Below, piece by piece: positions 18,101 through 26,281 of a DNA stretch of 64,000 bases. The DNA is taken from contig JAEDCW010000001.1 in NCBI GenBank assembly GCA_016293975.1, positions 1 through 64,000 on the forward strand, read 5' to 3'. This DNA is from Clostridia bacterium. GTDB taxonomy: Bacteria > Bacillota > Clostridia > Christensenellales > CAG-138. A program made the position numbers and the translations under genes. The stretch's first letter is position 1. Each line of letters opens with the position of its first letter. The notes beneath the pieces are model-generated. The model had not been told where the DNA came from and did no database searches. It saw only the letters and a program-made list of their open reading frames with translations.

Positions 18101-18477
18101 AATTCGCATTTAACGGCATCACTCTAAACGACGAGGGTATAATCGCCGCAAACGACTCGAGTGAAAACGGTAAATCCATAGTAACGGGCATAGGTCCGCG
18201 CACTTCCGATAATCGCCTGCTAAACTCAGAGGAGATGGATCTGTTTTTGAGGTTTGCCGAGAAAAAGGCCACCGACACGCTCCGCAAGATACTACACGGC
18301 TACGTCAAGGCAGAGCCGGTTAAGGGAGAGTCCTCCCGAGGCGATTCGTGTACATACTGTCAATATAAGGGGATATGTATGTTCGACGTGCAGTTCCGCG
18401 GTTGCAAGTTTAAGTCCTCTGCAAAAATCAGCAAGGAAGAGTTCTTGGATATCGCACGCGGCACAGACGACAAATAA
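15172..18477 (+). CDS. addB: ATP-dependent helicase/nuclease subunit B (AddB), no adjacent addA
   Basis: Subunit of the AddAB helicase-nuclease that resects double-strand breaks. 1101 residues, full length. The N-terminal GRAGSGKT (residues about 9-16) is the AddB Walker A. The C-terminal nuclease domain has GAIDRLD and VIDYKSG, matching the GxxDRxD and D-x-K active site. Four cysteines for the iron-sulfur staple are present at 749, 1060, 1063 and 1069 (C-x2-C-x5-C at the end). addA, which normally follows addB, is absent: the next gene is the convergent upp behind a terminator. It may lie elsewhere in the genome. No strong ribosome site sits at the usual distance, so translation may be coupled to thpR. 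Confidence 0.93.
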   Translation: MSSVTFIEGRAGSGKTTKMLKCATALIEQGERVLILVPDQFTFATERMLADTLGHGLLESAVYSFTSLADRVLELSGDHVEYLSTQGKRMVIRKVIDENKSKLSAFGAISDTNGFAKKCDEMFSRFKRCLITPAMLTEAAKHDNAPTVLKRKLADLAILYDATEEYLKNRYMDSEDMLNSLIEHLPDSFVRGTHIFMDGFLSLTEQKYKIIEKLIAIAATVTVTVCLDDVCSDRELFEPRRRSKSRVVHMAQEAGAPISVVHCHRTGAEGFAPELSHMERELFAFPFSAYDDSEVNITVFAAQNMRNECEALCNEIIGAVHEGERYRDMSVLVCNPEAYSGTLQNTMKRYGIPFFMDVTRPLTEHPLAQLIIASLRCITQGYARSDMLGIMRSGFIKVSKEQAESFENHLLKYNISGSQFHEDFAQEDAPKGTNELRAAIIKPLTDFQATLARANTVGRKIEVLYAYLEGLEAMERMNDMTDELRANDRLQQADETAQAWSTTMDLFTQLYAIMHDVRVSNKRFLDILEEGFSCYRIGVIPTTVDQLLVGNTERTCAEHMNRLFVVGASADSLPARARDDDMLDDRELAFLQSLGMSTWESSTERASINTFGVYNALCKAKKSIYFSYDLGDSNTPESALIDRLIELFPGLHKKNDTLSDLVPHHMQMARLLLMRGLRQYADTGKLCDNTARLLSWFSSNQTSEIDMEHIRHLLFFSPSEDSLDPDVVEALYPPNTVASASRLESFNRCPFSYLLQYGLRLKERDILKERPVDSGSFYHEVMDRFFSLLAEKDMNFAEMTREQCDELINPILEEISSKHNNGIFASSAKYGLMKLDMFDVARDTAWAAVKQIACGSFRPYKTEIKFGEDGDYPPFELKLDDGTRFLFSGAIDRLDTYEDRGRIYIRVIDYKSGGKTFTFDDLYSGIHLQLPLYALAMLGTDSAMQAAGVYYMPLITPQLDESAFKKSTPAEKTLLGQFAFNGITLNDEGIIAANDSSENGKSIVTGIGPRTSDNRLLNSEEMDLFLRFAEKKATDTLRKILHGYVKAEPVKGESSRGDSCTYCQYKGICMFDVQFRGCKFKSSAKISKEEFLDIARGTDDK

Positions 18478-18502
18478 CCGAGTAATGAACAACAAGATAT
18501 GA

Positions 18503-18529
18503 AAAAAGGAGCCTGTAAAAGCTCCTTTT
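18503..18529. terminator. Bidirectional terminator between addB and upp
   Basis: Stem GGAGC / GCTCC extended by A-T pairs, with A-rich left and T-rich right flanks, between the converging genes. It should end both transcripts. Confidence 0.8.
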
Positions 18530-18545
18530 AATATGCAAACAGTTT

Positions 18546-19175
18546 TTATTTTGTTCCGAAGAGCCTGTCGCCGGCATCGCCCAGACCTGGTACGATGTAG
18601 CCATGATCGTTGAGGTATTCATCTATGCAGGCGAGGTAGATATCGACATCGGGATGAGCGTCCTGAACGACCTTTATGCCCTCGGGTGCGGCAATCAGGT
18701 TGCAAAGCTTGATGTTCTTGCAACCCTCGCGCTTGCAAACGTCGATTGCGGCTACCGCAGAACCGCCGGTTGCCAACATCGGGTCGACAATTATAATGTC
18801 GCGCTCTCCCACGTCAGAGGGAAGCTTTGAGTAGTAATCGACAGGCTTGAGTGTGTTGGGATCGCGGTAAAGGCCGATATGTCCGACTTTCGCAGCCGGA
18901 AGCAAGCTCGTGATGCCGTCCACCATGCCTAATCCTGCTCTGAGAATCGGTACTACGCCGAGTTTTTTTCCCTCGAGAGTCTTGCACTTTGCCGGACCTA
19001 TAGGTGTTTCCACGATTGTCTCTGTAACTGCCAGCTCCCTCGTTACCTCATAACCCAGAAGTATTGAAAGCTCATATACCAATTCCCTAAACTCCTTTGT
19101 GCCTGTGCGCTTGTCCCTCAGTATGCTAAGCTTGTGCATTACCAACGGATGATCGATAACTACTACCTTACCCAT
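18546..19175 (-). CDS. upp: Uracil phosphoribosyltransferase
   Basis: Salvage enzyme converting uracil and PRPP to UMP. 209 residues, standard. The PRPP-binding loop [10 protein letters not shown] and the uracil-binding C-terminal [10 protein letters not shown] are both present. It is the last gene of the seven-gene minus-strand operon starting at yqhQ and overlaps rpiB by eight bases. Confidence 0.96.
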   Translation of the reverse strand: MGKVVVIDHPLVMHKLSILRDKRTGTKEFRELVYELSILLGYEVTRELAVTETIVETPIGPAKCKTLEGKKLGVVPILRAGLGMVDGITSLLPAAKVGHIGLYRDPNTLKPVDYYSKLPSDVGERDIIIVDPMLATGGSAVAAIDVCKREGCKNIKLCNLIAAPEGIKVVQDAHPDVDIYLACIDEYLNDHGYIVPGLGDAGDRLFGTK

Positions 19176-19623
19176 TTGTCTCCTCCTCGGTTTCGTATTG
19201 TGTGATTTTGTTTACTCTTCTTTCATGTCTCCCGCCTGCAAACTCGGTAGTGAGCCATGTTTGAGCTATTGCCTTTGCAGTCTCAACTCCTATTATCCTA
19301 CCGCCCAAAGCGAGCAGATTTGCGTTATTATGCTCACGAGTGAGCTTTGCGGAAAGTATGTCGCCGCAGAGCGAACAACGTATGCCCTTCACCTTATTTG
19401 CCGCGATTGATACGCCTATCCCCGTGCCGCATATCACTATGCCACGCTCGAATTCACCGCTTGCGATCCTCTTTGCGATTGCAATCGCAATGTCGGGATA
19501 GTCTACGCTGTCTGTGGTATAACAGCCGACATCCTCAAACTCATAGCCGAGTTCTTTCAAACAGGGCATCAGCGCCTGTTTGAGGTCAAATCCGCCGTGG
19601 TCACAGCCTATTATAAACTTCAT
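19168..19623 (-). CDS. rpiB: Ribose 5-phosphate isomerase B
   Basis: Interconverts ribose 5-phosphate and ribulose 5-phosphate. 151 residues. The N-terminal [11 protein letters not shown] carries the catalytic His region, and [19 protein letters not shown] carries the phosphate-binding and active-site Cys region of the LacAB/RpiB family. It lies inside the operon between the phosphatase gene and upp. A role in related sugar phosphates such as allose 6-phosphate is possible but less likely in this setting. Confidence 0.95.
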   Translation of the reverse strand: MKFIIGCDHGGFDLKQALMPCLKELGYEFEDVGCYTTDSVDYPDIAIAIAKRIASGEFERGIVICGTGIGVSIAANKVKGIRCSLCGDILSAKLTREHNNANLLALGGRIIGVETAKAIAQTWLTTEFAGGRHERRVNKITQYETEEETNG

Positions 19624-19625
19624 AA

Positions 19626-20132
19626 TTAACCCTCTTCCTCTTCAATCTGCCTATCGAGTATGCCGAGCAAAGCTTCTATTGCTTCACGTATTTCGCAAGC
19701 TACCTCCTCATAGGTATCAAGAGGCATCCTGTAAGGATCATCTACACTGTATTCGTCCTCGGAATCGTCGGGATAACCCTCAACACCCGCGACGTAACCC
19801 TTAAGCGTATGGGTCTTTTCCATAGCTTCCGGGTAAAGTGCCTCAAGTTCATCCATATGACAGGCTTCCATAGTAAGTATGATATCCGCTTCATCCACGA
19901 GTCTCTCATTGAGCCTCTTTGAGCGGTGACGCGAGCCGTCGATACCCATTTTTTCCAAAGCGTCCAACGCGTGATCCATCATACGGTCGCCGTCAAATGC
20001 CATTGTACCTGCGGAGGCACATTTCACATTGTTGCGCAATCGTGGGTGGTCGTCTGAAAGCTCGTCGAATATAGCCTCAGCCATTGGACTACGGCACGTA
20101 TTGCCTGAACAAACGAACAAAACGGTTTTCAA
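19626..20132 (-). CDS. Low-molecular-weight protein phosphatase (YwlE-like)
   Basis: 168 residues. The N-terminal VLFVCSGNTCRSPMAEAI has the C-x5-R catalytic loop of low-molecular-weight tyrosine phosphatases, and DPYRMPLDTYEE near the C-terminus supplies the general-acid Asp. Homologues in the same position next to sua5 and rpiB in Firmicutes (YwlE) act on phosphoarginine. The Thr in CSGNTCR is the residue linked to phosphoarginine preference in YwlE, so arginine phosphatase is a reasonable inference. Arsenate reductase is the main alternative. Confidence 0.87.
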   Translation of the reverse strand: MKTVLFVCSGNTCRSPMAEAIFDELSDDHPRLRNNVKCASAGTMAFDGDRMMDHALDALEKMGIDGSRHRSKRLNERLVDEADIILTMEACHMDELEALYPEAMEKTHTLKGYVAGVEGYPDDSEDEYSVDDPYRMPLDTYEEVACEIREAIEALLGILDRQIEEEEG

Positions 20133-20152
20133 AACAAATCTCCTTTATATTC

Positions 20153-21196
20153 TCATTCAGTAAGCACGGTAAAGCCTGATGCTCTCAACAAACGATTCAT
20201 ATACGCAAGTCCCATGTCGTCAGTCGAAACGGACTCAGCAAATATGACGTCCACGGCATCTGAATACTGCCGCAGCTTACTGAAAAGGTTTGCACACATA
20301 TCCTTTTTTTCCGTGGCCGAACCGATTATATCATACTTCTTGCCCCTGTAAAAGCTCTGCGTCTCCTTTGAAGCAAGAATTACGCACTTTTTACCTTTTG
20401 CTTCTGCCTTATCGTATTCGCGCTTTATTATCCCCGCCATTTCCATGAGTGTTCCGCATGCAACTATTACATCTGCTTCAGGCGCATAGTGCTTATATTT
20501 CATCCCGGGTGAAGCTACCGTCTCGCCATCCTTAAGCGGACTGAGCACGCTTTGCGCCACGTCGACATCGCCTATCACGCTTTGAAGCATCTCACGGGTT
20601 ATTCCGCCCGGCCTCAATATAGTCGGCTTTTTTGACACGAGAAGTACTGTGGATTCAAGCCCAATTGCGCACTGACCTCCGTCGAGTATGCAGTCCACCT
20701 TTCCCCACATGTCATCAATGACGTGCTGTGCGCTCGTGGGGCTGGGCCTGCCAGACGTGTTTGCGCTCGGTGCGGCAATAGGTACTCCTGCTGCGCGTAT
20801 CAAAGCCAACGCAGTCTTATTTGAACTCATCCTTACCGCAACGGTATCGAGCCCCGCAGTCACCTCGTCCGGTACTATCGAGCTCTTTTGACACACCAAA
20901 GTGAGCGGTCCGGGCCAGAATGCATCCATGAGTTTTCTCGTGATATCGCTTACCCTCAGCCACAAGTCCTTTACGTCGCTCTTTCTTGCAACGTGGAGTA
21001 TAAGGGGGTTGTCTTGCGGCCTCCCCTTTGCCTCGAATATTTTTTTGACTGCATCGCCGTCGAGACCGTTTGCGCCGAGGCCGTATACCGTTTCCGTGGG
21101 GAAAACCACGAGACCGCCCTGGCGTACTATCTGTCCGGCAAACTTTGTGCCACTATCGGGCTGTGCGATGCAGGAGAAAATCTGTGTGTCCATCAT
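20153..21196 (-). CDS. L-threonylcarbamoyladenylate synthase (Sua5/YwlC)
   Basis: Makes the threonylcarbamoyl-AMP used for t6A modification of tRNAs that read ANN codons. 347 residues, the long Sua5 form. The N-terminal YrdC/TsaC domain has the family FPTETVYGLGANG (about residues 32-44) and SANTSGRPSPT. A separate C-terminal Sua5 domain covers about residues 235-347. The start codon overlaps the prfA stop by one base (TGATG), implying coupled translation. Confidence 0.94.
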   Translation of the reverse strand: MMDTQIFSCIAQPDSGTKFAGQIVRQGGLVVFPTETVYGLGANGLDGDAVKKIFEAKGRPQDNPLILHVARKSDVKDLWLRVSDITRKLMDAFWPGPLTLVCQKSSIVPDEVTAGLDTVAVRMSSNKTALALIRAAGVPIAAPSANTSGRPSPTSAQHVIDDMWGKVDCILDGGQCAIGLESTVLLVSKKPTILRPGGITREMLQSVIGDVDVAQSVLSPLKDGETVASPGMKYKHYAPEADVIVACGTLMEMAGIIKREYDKAEAKGKKCVILASKETQSFYRGKKYDIIGSATEKKDMCANLFSKLRQYSDAVDVIFAESVSTDDMGLAYMNRLLRASGFTVLTE

Positions 21197-22263
21197 CAGT
21201 CTTCGCCGCCCGTAAGCATTCTCGTACGCTCGGCAAGTATAAGCGCATCTACTACTTCGTCTAAATCGCCGTCTACAAATGCGTCGAGCTTGTATATCGT
21301 AAGTCCTATCCTGTGGTCTGTCAGCCTGTTTTGTGGGAAGTTATACGTCCTTATGCGCTCCGACCTGTCTCCCGAGCCCACGAGCGACTTTCTCGTCGAA
21401 GCTTCCTTAGCATCCCTCTGCGACCTGTAAAACTCGTACAGTCTCGTCCTGAGCACCCTCAACGCCTGTTCTTTGTTCTTCAACTGTGATTTCTCGTCCT
21501 GGCACTGCACCACCATTCCGGTTGGTATGTGCGTGATTCTTATAGCGCTCTCGGTCTTATTGACGTGTTGCCCGCCTGCGCCGCTCGAACGGTATGTATC
21601 TATCCTCAGGTCGTTCATGTTCAGCTCGACCTCGATGTCCTCCGCCTCGGGCAGAACCGCAACTGTCGCCGCCGACGTATGTACCCTGCCCTGCGACTCC
21701 GTCTCGGGGACACGCTGTACTCTGTGGACGCCGCTTTCAAACTTCATCCTGCTGTATGCGCCCTTGCCCTTGAGTGCGAGCACAACTTCCTTCACACCGC
21801 CCATCTCGGTAAACGCACCCGATATTATCTCGGACTGATACCTGTGACGCTCTGCATAGCGCTGATACATTCTGAGCAGTACCGCTCCGAAAAGCGCCGC
21901 CTCGTCGCCGCCTGTTCCCGCTCTTATCTCTATCATTACGTTTTTGTCGTCATTGGGATCTTTTGGCAGTAAAAGCACCTTCAATTTCTCGCTAAGCGCT
22001 TCTTTCTTCTCGATAAGCTCGGCACGCTCTGCGTGGATAAGCTCCTTCATCTCGGCATCTGCGCCCTCAATCATCTCTGAAAGCGACTCAAGCTCCTCTT
22101 CGACCGCTGTGTATTCGTCGTATGCGTGTACGATTTCCTCGAGCGAGGAGTGCTCCTTTATTGCATCCTGCCAGGCTTTTCTGTCGTTCATAGCATCGGG
22201 CGAACTCAAAAAGTGTCCCAGCTCCTCATATCTTTCCTTCAATGACTTAAGCTTGTTTATCAT
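21196..22263 (-). CDS. prfA: Peptide chain release factor 1
   Basis: Releases finished proteins at UAA and UAG. 355 residues. The universal GGQ motif is at residues 230-232 (GAGGQHVNKT). The tripeptide anticodon region is in the family stretch around residues 180-200 (QRVPETESQGRVHTS). The gene for the methylase of the GGQ glutamine (prmC) is directly upstream, three bases away. Confidence 0.97.
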   Translation of the reverse strand: MINKLKSLKERYEELGHFLSSPDAMNDRKAWQDAIKEHSSLEEIVHAYDEYTAVEEELESLSEMIEGADAEMKELIHAERAELIEKKEALSEKLKVLLLPKDPNDDKNVMIEIRAGTGGDEAALFGAVLLRMYQRYAERHRYQSEIISGAFTEMGGVKEVVLALKGKGAYSRMKFESGVHRVQRVPETESQGRVHTSAATVAVLPEAEDIEVELNMNDLRIDTYRSSGAGGQHVNKTESAIRITHIPTGMVVQCQDEKSQLKNKEQALRVLRTRLYEFYRSQRDAKEASTRKSLVGSGDRSERIRTYNFPQNRLTDHRIGLTIYKLDAFVDGDLDEVVDALILAERTRMLTGGED

Positions 22264-22266
22264 AAA

Positions 22267-23091
22267 TTACCTCTCAACTACTACACACCTCGGATTGCCG
22301 CAAATGTCCGCTATCACATTCCCTGCGCCGAATATCTCGCAGACCGCCTCGGCCTGATTGTAACCTATCTCAAGCACGAGCACACCTCCATCGTTTAGAT
22401 GCTCTCTGAAGCAAGCGGCTATTCTCCTGTAAAAATCCAGACCGTCCTCACCGCCGTCGAGCGCCAAAACGGGCTCGTATGTCAGCTCCTTTTGAAGCGA
22501 TATCAGCTCATCCCTCGGTATGTAAGGAGGATTGCACACGATTATATCGTATTTTTCGCCCTGTATACCGTAAAACAAATCGGTCTGCACCGTCCTAACG
22601 ACGACTCCGTTTCTGTCCGCGTTTTTCTGTGAAAGCCGTATGCAATGCTCGCTTATATCGCAGATCGTAGCCTCGACTTTGCCCAATACTGCAAGGCTTA
22701 TTCCTATACAACCCGTGCCGCAGCACATATCGAGCGCAGTCCTGCAGTCCCTTTTTTTTATCTCTTTGAGCGCCGCTTCGATAACAGTCTCGGTGTCTTG
22801 CCTCGGTATGAGCACATCGGGCGTGACGTAAAAGCCCAGCCCCATGAGTTCCCATTCGCCGAGTATGTACTGCAATGGCTCGCCTGCAAGTCGCCTTTTC
22901 TCCATAGATGCGAGCTTATCAATTGCCGCTTCGCTGAGTTCCTCGTTTCCGCGAAAGAGTACCTCGAGCGTATCGCACCCGACTATCGAAGCGATGAGCT
23001 CCGTCGCCTGACTCTCTGCTTCCTCATGCGCTACGCTTCCGAGCGATTCCGCAAGCCGCTTTCTCGCCTGTGCTATCGTAACTCCCGACAT
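22267..23091 (-). CDS. prmC: Release factor glutamine methyltransferase PrmC
   Basis: Methylates the GGQ glutamine of release factors using SAM. 274 residues from the ATG at 23091. The catalytic NPPY (CNPPYIPRDE) is present, with the SAM-binding DMCCGTGCIGIS (degenerate D-x-G-x-G). The frame is open another 72 bases upstream, but that stretch overlaps the yqhQ coding region and encodes a Lys/Ser-rich tail unlike PrmC. The ATG one base after the yqhQ stop gives the normal N-terminus. Confidence 0.93.
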   Translation of the reverse strand: MSGVTIAQARKRLAESLGSVAHEEAESQATELIASIVGCDTLEVLFRGNEELSEAAIDKLASMEKRRLAGEPLQYILGEWELMGLGFYVTPDVLIPRQDTETVIEAALKEIKKRDCRTALDMCCGTGCIGISLAVLGKVEATICDISEHCIRLSQKNADRNGVVVRTVQTDLFYGIQGEKYDIIVCNPPYIPRDELISLQKELTYEPVLALDGGEDGLDFYRRIAACFREHLNDGGVLVLEIGYNQAEAVCEIFGAGNVIADICGNPRCVVVER

Positions 23092-23092
23092 T

Positions 23093-24139
23093 CTACTCGA
23101 CGTTGCAACAGCCACAACCGCACTCGTTAGTCTCTTCTTCTTCCCCTTTTTCGCCGCAGACACACTCGCTGCAAGTCTCAGCGCTCGCTGTATCCGCTTC
23201 GGTCATAATCGACTCTGTCTCTTTTTTATCTGCGTCGGGGTCAAGTGCAAGCTTAAACGATGCTATCGCCACCTCGAGCATATCCTTGGTAGGCTCTTTA
23301 GTTGTTATGTGCTGAAGCGCCATGCCGGGAGCCCTGAGTATCTTCGTTAAAATGTTGTCGTGCTTTGCCGCAAACTGTAGCACTTCATATGACACGCCTG
23401 CAATAACGGGTATCAGCAGAAGCCTTGTGCCGTAAAGTATAAGCTTATTCTCCGACCAACCAACTATCGAGAAGAACAGTATCGATATGATCATTACGAG
23501 GAACAGGAAGCTCGTTCCACAGCGAGGATGGAATCTGGAATGCTTCATGGCGTTCTCTGGCGTCAGCTCGTCGTCGGCCTCATAGCAGGCTATGGTCTTG
23601 TGCTCTGCACCATGATACATGAAAAGCCTGCGCACATCTTTAACTGCACTGCAAAGGAGCAGATAACCCAAGAATACCAGCATTCTTATGCCGCCCGCCG
23701 TTAGGCTCTTCCAGAACGAGCCCACATCGGAGCCGAATATAAGGTCGGCTATGAGTGTAGGCAGGAACATGAACAATCCGACGCCTATCAAAATGCCTAT
23801 GACAGCCGCAATTGCAATAAATATCTTGTCCGCGGTCGTGCCAAACACCTTTGCGAGCCACTTTTCAAACTTTGAGGGCTCCTCATAATCCAACCCCATC
23901 ATCTCCGCAGAACGCGTGGTTGTACTCATACCTATCGTCAGCGACTCAACAAAGCTAACGACACCCCTAACAATAGGCAAGCCAAGGAACGTCCCCTTCT
24001 TTGCCTTTGAAGTCACAGTGCGAAACTCTTTGTTTATCGTTCCGTCCGTAGCCCGAACAGCAATGGCAATACCTCTTGGCGAGCGCATCATTACGCCCTC
24101 CATTACCGCTTGTCCGCCTATGTTCGTCTTTTTACTCAT
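23093..24139 (-). CDS. YqhQ-like DUF1385 membrane protein with Cys-rich C-terminal tail
   Basis: 348 residues. The start (NIGGQAVMEGVMMRSPRG) and the central YHGAEHKTIACYE and HPRCGTSFLF are the DUF1385/YqhQ signature, with several membrane helices between about residues 105 and 240. The family's function is unknown. After the usual end of the domain (about residue 298) there is an acidic tail with seven cysteines, three in CSECVC and four in CGCGCC, which looks like a metal-binding appendage and is not usual for the family as I know it. First gene of the operon through upp, as in many Clostridia, where rho and rpmE often precede it; here rpmE is 36 kb away. Confidence 0.9.
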   Translation of the reverse strand: MSKKTNIGGQAVMEGVMMRSPRGIAIAVRATDGTINKEFRTVTSKAKKGTFLGLPIVRGVVSFVESLTIGMSTTTRSAEMMGLDYEEPSKFEKWLAKVFGTTADKIFIAIAAVIGILIGVGLFMFLPTLIADLIFGSDVGSFWKSLTAGGIRMLVFLGYLLLCSAVKDVRRLFMYHGAEHKTIACYEADDELTPENAMKHSRFHPRCGTSFLFLVMIISILFFSIVGWSENKLILYGTRLLLIPVIAGVSYEVLQFAAKHDNILTKILRAPGMALQHITTKEPTKDMLEVAIASFKLALDPDADKKETESIMTEADTASAETCSECVCGEKGEEEETNECGCGCCNVE

Positions 24140-24179
24140 AATATCTCCTTACAAATACAGTACACCAATCTAATTGTTG

Positions 24180-24209
24180 ATTATACCATAAACCGAGCAC
24201 TATGCCCAA
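24180..24209 (-). promoter_or_regulatory. Promoter for the yqhQ-upp operon
   Basis: Minus strand: TTGGGC (24209-24204), 18-base spacer, TATAAT (24185-24180), about 40 bases before the yqhQ start, which has an AAGGAGA ribosome site. Confidence 0.5.
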
Positions 24210-24229
24210 TCTAATTTGTTATAAATGTG

Positions 24230-24238
24230 TGTTATAAT
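24230..24238 (+). promoter_or_regulatory. Extended -10 promoter for the EamA transporter gene
   Basis: TGT followed by TATAAT, 28 bases before the ATG at 24267. It is divergent from the yqhQ promoter, and the two overlap in one 60-base region. Confidence 0.55.
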
Positions 24239-24266
24239 TAAGGCGAATCCGTGTTTTGGAGTAAAC

Positions 24267-25184
24267 ATGAAACGCAAACGTATACTCGGAAGTCTGACGC
24301 TCGTGCTCGTTGCGCTCATATGGGGAGTCGCATTTACGGCGCAGAGTGAAGCGATGAAATACATCGAACCATTTACGTTCAACACCGCCCGTTCGCTCAT
24401 CGCGGGCGTGCTTCTTATACCTGTTGTGCGACTGCTCGATGTGCTAAACAGGAAAGACCCGAATTTCGTTCCGCCTACGGCAAGCAAGCGCACGCTTTTG
24501 TTTGCCGGTGTGCTCTGTGGTATAATACTTGCGGTTGCAAGTGCGCTTCAGCAGTTTGGCGTGATGTACACGAACGTAGGCAAGGCCGGTTTCATCACGG
24601 CACTTTACATAGTGTTCGTGCCCGTTGCCGGGCTGGTTTTCCGCAGACGCCCCGGCATACTCGTCTGGATAGCCGTTATCATTGCGGTCGTGGGAATGTA
24701 TCTGCTCTGCATGACAGAGAGTTTTACCATAGCTCCCGGCGATACACTCGTGCTTCTGTGTGCGTTGGGTTTTACCGCACATATACTCGTAATAGACCGC
24801 TTTTCACAGACCGTGGACTGCGTGCGCATGTCTATGATACAATTCTTCGTGTGCGCACTAATAAGCGGCATTTGCATGATAGTATTTGAGAGACCCGACA
24901 TCGAAGCTGTACTCTCTGCGTGGCTTCCCATACTCTATGCCGGTGCTCTGTCGTCCGGCGTCGGCTACACCCTGCAAATAGTTGCGCAGAAAGATACGCC
25001 GCCTGTGCTTGCCTCGCTCCTTATGAGCCTCGAATCGGTGTTTGCGGTGCTCGCGGGCTGGCTAATACTCGGTCAGACGCTTACCGCAAAGGAGCTTTGT
25101 GGTTGTGGGCTGATGTTTGCCGCGATAATTCTCGCACAGATACCGAAAAAGACAGATATCTGCTCAACCAATATTAAGCATTAA
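24267..25184 (+). CDS. EamA/DMT-family transporter
   Basis: 305 residues with ten predicted membrane segments in two EamA halves, each opening with a conserved pattern (VALIWGVAFTAQSEA near residue 15; YAGALSSGVGYTLQ in the second half). DMT proteins export or import small metabolites such as amino acids or nucleotide derivatives; the substrate is not readable here. The start with TTGGAG eight bases upstream is preferred over an upstream in-frame ATG that precedes the promoter. Confidence 0.88.
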   Translation: MKRKRILGSLTLVLVALIWGVAFTAQSEAMKYIEPFTFNTARSLIAGVLLIPVVRLLDVLNRKDPNFVPPTASKRTLLFAGVLCGIILAVASALQQFGVMYTNVGKAGFITALYIVFVPVAGLVFRRRPGILVWIAVIIAVVGMYLLCMTESFTIAPGDTLVLLCALGFTAHILVIDRFSQTVDCVRMSMIQFFVCALISGICMIVFERPDIEAVLSAWLPILYAGALSSGVGYTLQIVAQKDTPPVLASLLMSLESVFAVLAGWLILGQTLTAKELCGCGLMFAAIILAQIPKKTDICSTNIKH

Positions 25185-25194
25185 GGAGGAAATG

Positions 25195-25872
25195 ATGGCA
25201 CATCCAAACACAAGACGACTGATAGTAATAATAATCGCATCGTTACTCGCGGCACTCTTTTTGCTGTTTGCCGTGATAAACATAATCGTACTGCTCTCTG
25301 CGCAAAGCAGAATAGTTGACATAGAGGAAGCAAAGGCGCTCGGAAGTTTTGACTGCATACTCGTGCTCGGCGCAGGCGTGTGGCGGAATAATCGCCCGAG
25401 CCACGTACTCGAGGACAGGCTCAAAATCGGTATAGAGGCTTACTGCGCAGGCGTATCCGACAAGCTGCTCATGAGCGGCGACCACGGCAGGAACAACTAT
25501 GACGAGGTCAACGTTATGAAAAGCTTTGCCATGGATTGCGGCATACCGTCCGAAAACATATTCATGGACCATGCAGGCTTTTCTACATATGAGAGCATGT
25601 ATAGGGCAAGGGATGTTTTCAGCGCACACAGAGTGTTGATAGTTACACAGAAGTTCCATATGTACAGGGCGCTCTACATAGCAAACGCATTAGGGCTCGA
25701 AGCTTACGGCTTAACGAGTGACCTCAGAGAATATGCCAATGCAACGTATTCACAGCTCCGCGAATCGCTTGCACGGGTGAAGGATTTCTTCATGGTTATA
25801 TTCAAGCCGCTCCCCACATATTTGGGTGAAGTCCTTCCCGTGAACGGCAATGGAAATGTGACAAACGACTAA
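25195..25872 (+). CDS. YdcF/SanA-like DUF218 protein
   Basis: About 225 residues with one N-terminal membrane helix (about 8-31) and a DUF218 domain starting CILVLGAGVW. It continues through an RL.. / LLMSGDHG segment to VTQKFHMYRA, the family's conserved His/Arg motif. SanA of enterobacteria affects envelope permeability (vancomycin exclusion at high temperature); biochemical activity is unknown. Two adjacent ATGs (25192, 25195) follow an AAGGAGG, and the second has the better spacing. It lies seven bases after the transporter gene. Confidence 0.88.
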   Translation: MAHPNTRRLIVIIIASLLAALFLLFAVINIIVLLSAQSRIVDIEEAKALGSFDCILVLGAGVWRNNRPSHVLEDRLKIGIEAYCAGVSDKLLMSGDHGRNNYDEVNVMKSFAMDCGIPSENIFMDHAGFSTYESMYRARDVFSAHRVLIVTQKFHMYRALYIANALGLEAYGLTSDLREYANATYSQLRESLARVKDFFMVIFKPLPTYLGEVLPVNGNGNVTND

Positions 25873-25903
25873 TATAGCTAAATAGGGCAGGATGTCCCCT
25901 AGT

Positions 25904-25938
25904 CGGCGTAAGGCAACGAAAACGCCGCCGCTTTTTTT
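25904..25938 (+). terminator. Intrinsic terminator after the YdcF-like gene
   Basis: Stem CGGCGT (25904-25909) with ACGCCG (25922-25927), a 12-base loop, then CCGC and seven T. Confidence 0.7.
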
Positions 25939-26281
25939 CGCTTCGGCAAGCTTATCGTTGATTCGCGGCCAAATCCACACGCGTGTGACGATACTTGGAA
26001 TCCATTGAAGCGTTATATTGATACAAACTTACAAAGCACGTCCGAATATGCCAATCGGCCGAATCGCTTATATGCACACAGACATGAACAAGTATCCGCT
26101 ATAAATGAAATATAAGGAAGTAACCTTCCTTATAATTCAAATACACCTTATGAAGTTCTGGAGGATACGTCCACCCACATTGCTTTGCTCTCGACCGATT
26201 ATATCATACATTTTGTGTCTTTTATCACTAAATTTACCATATTTTGTGAATATTCTATGAACATATGCTTAACATTCCGTG
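25939..26281. other. Gene-free stretch with one perfect inverted repeat
   Basis: About 340 bases without a supportable gene. Its one clear structure is a perfect ten-base-pair inverted repeat at 26111-26134 with a TAAC loop. Followed on the minus strand by a T-rich stretch, it could end the response regulator-dfrA transcript about 150 bases past dfrA. The rest is AT-rich with no repeat or promoter I trust. Confidence 0.4.

Noticed and set aside
23092..23163. Longer N-terminus for prmC (24 more codons)
   Set aside because: It overlaps the yqhQ coding region, encodes a Lys/Ser-rich stretch unlike PrmC, and has no ribosome site; the ATG at 23091 gives the normal N-terminus.
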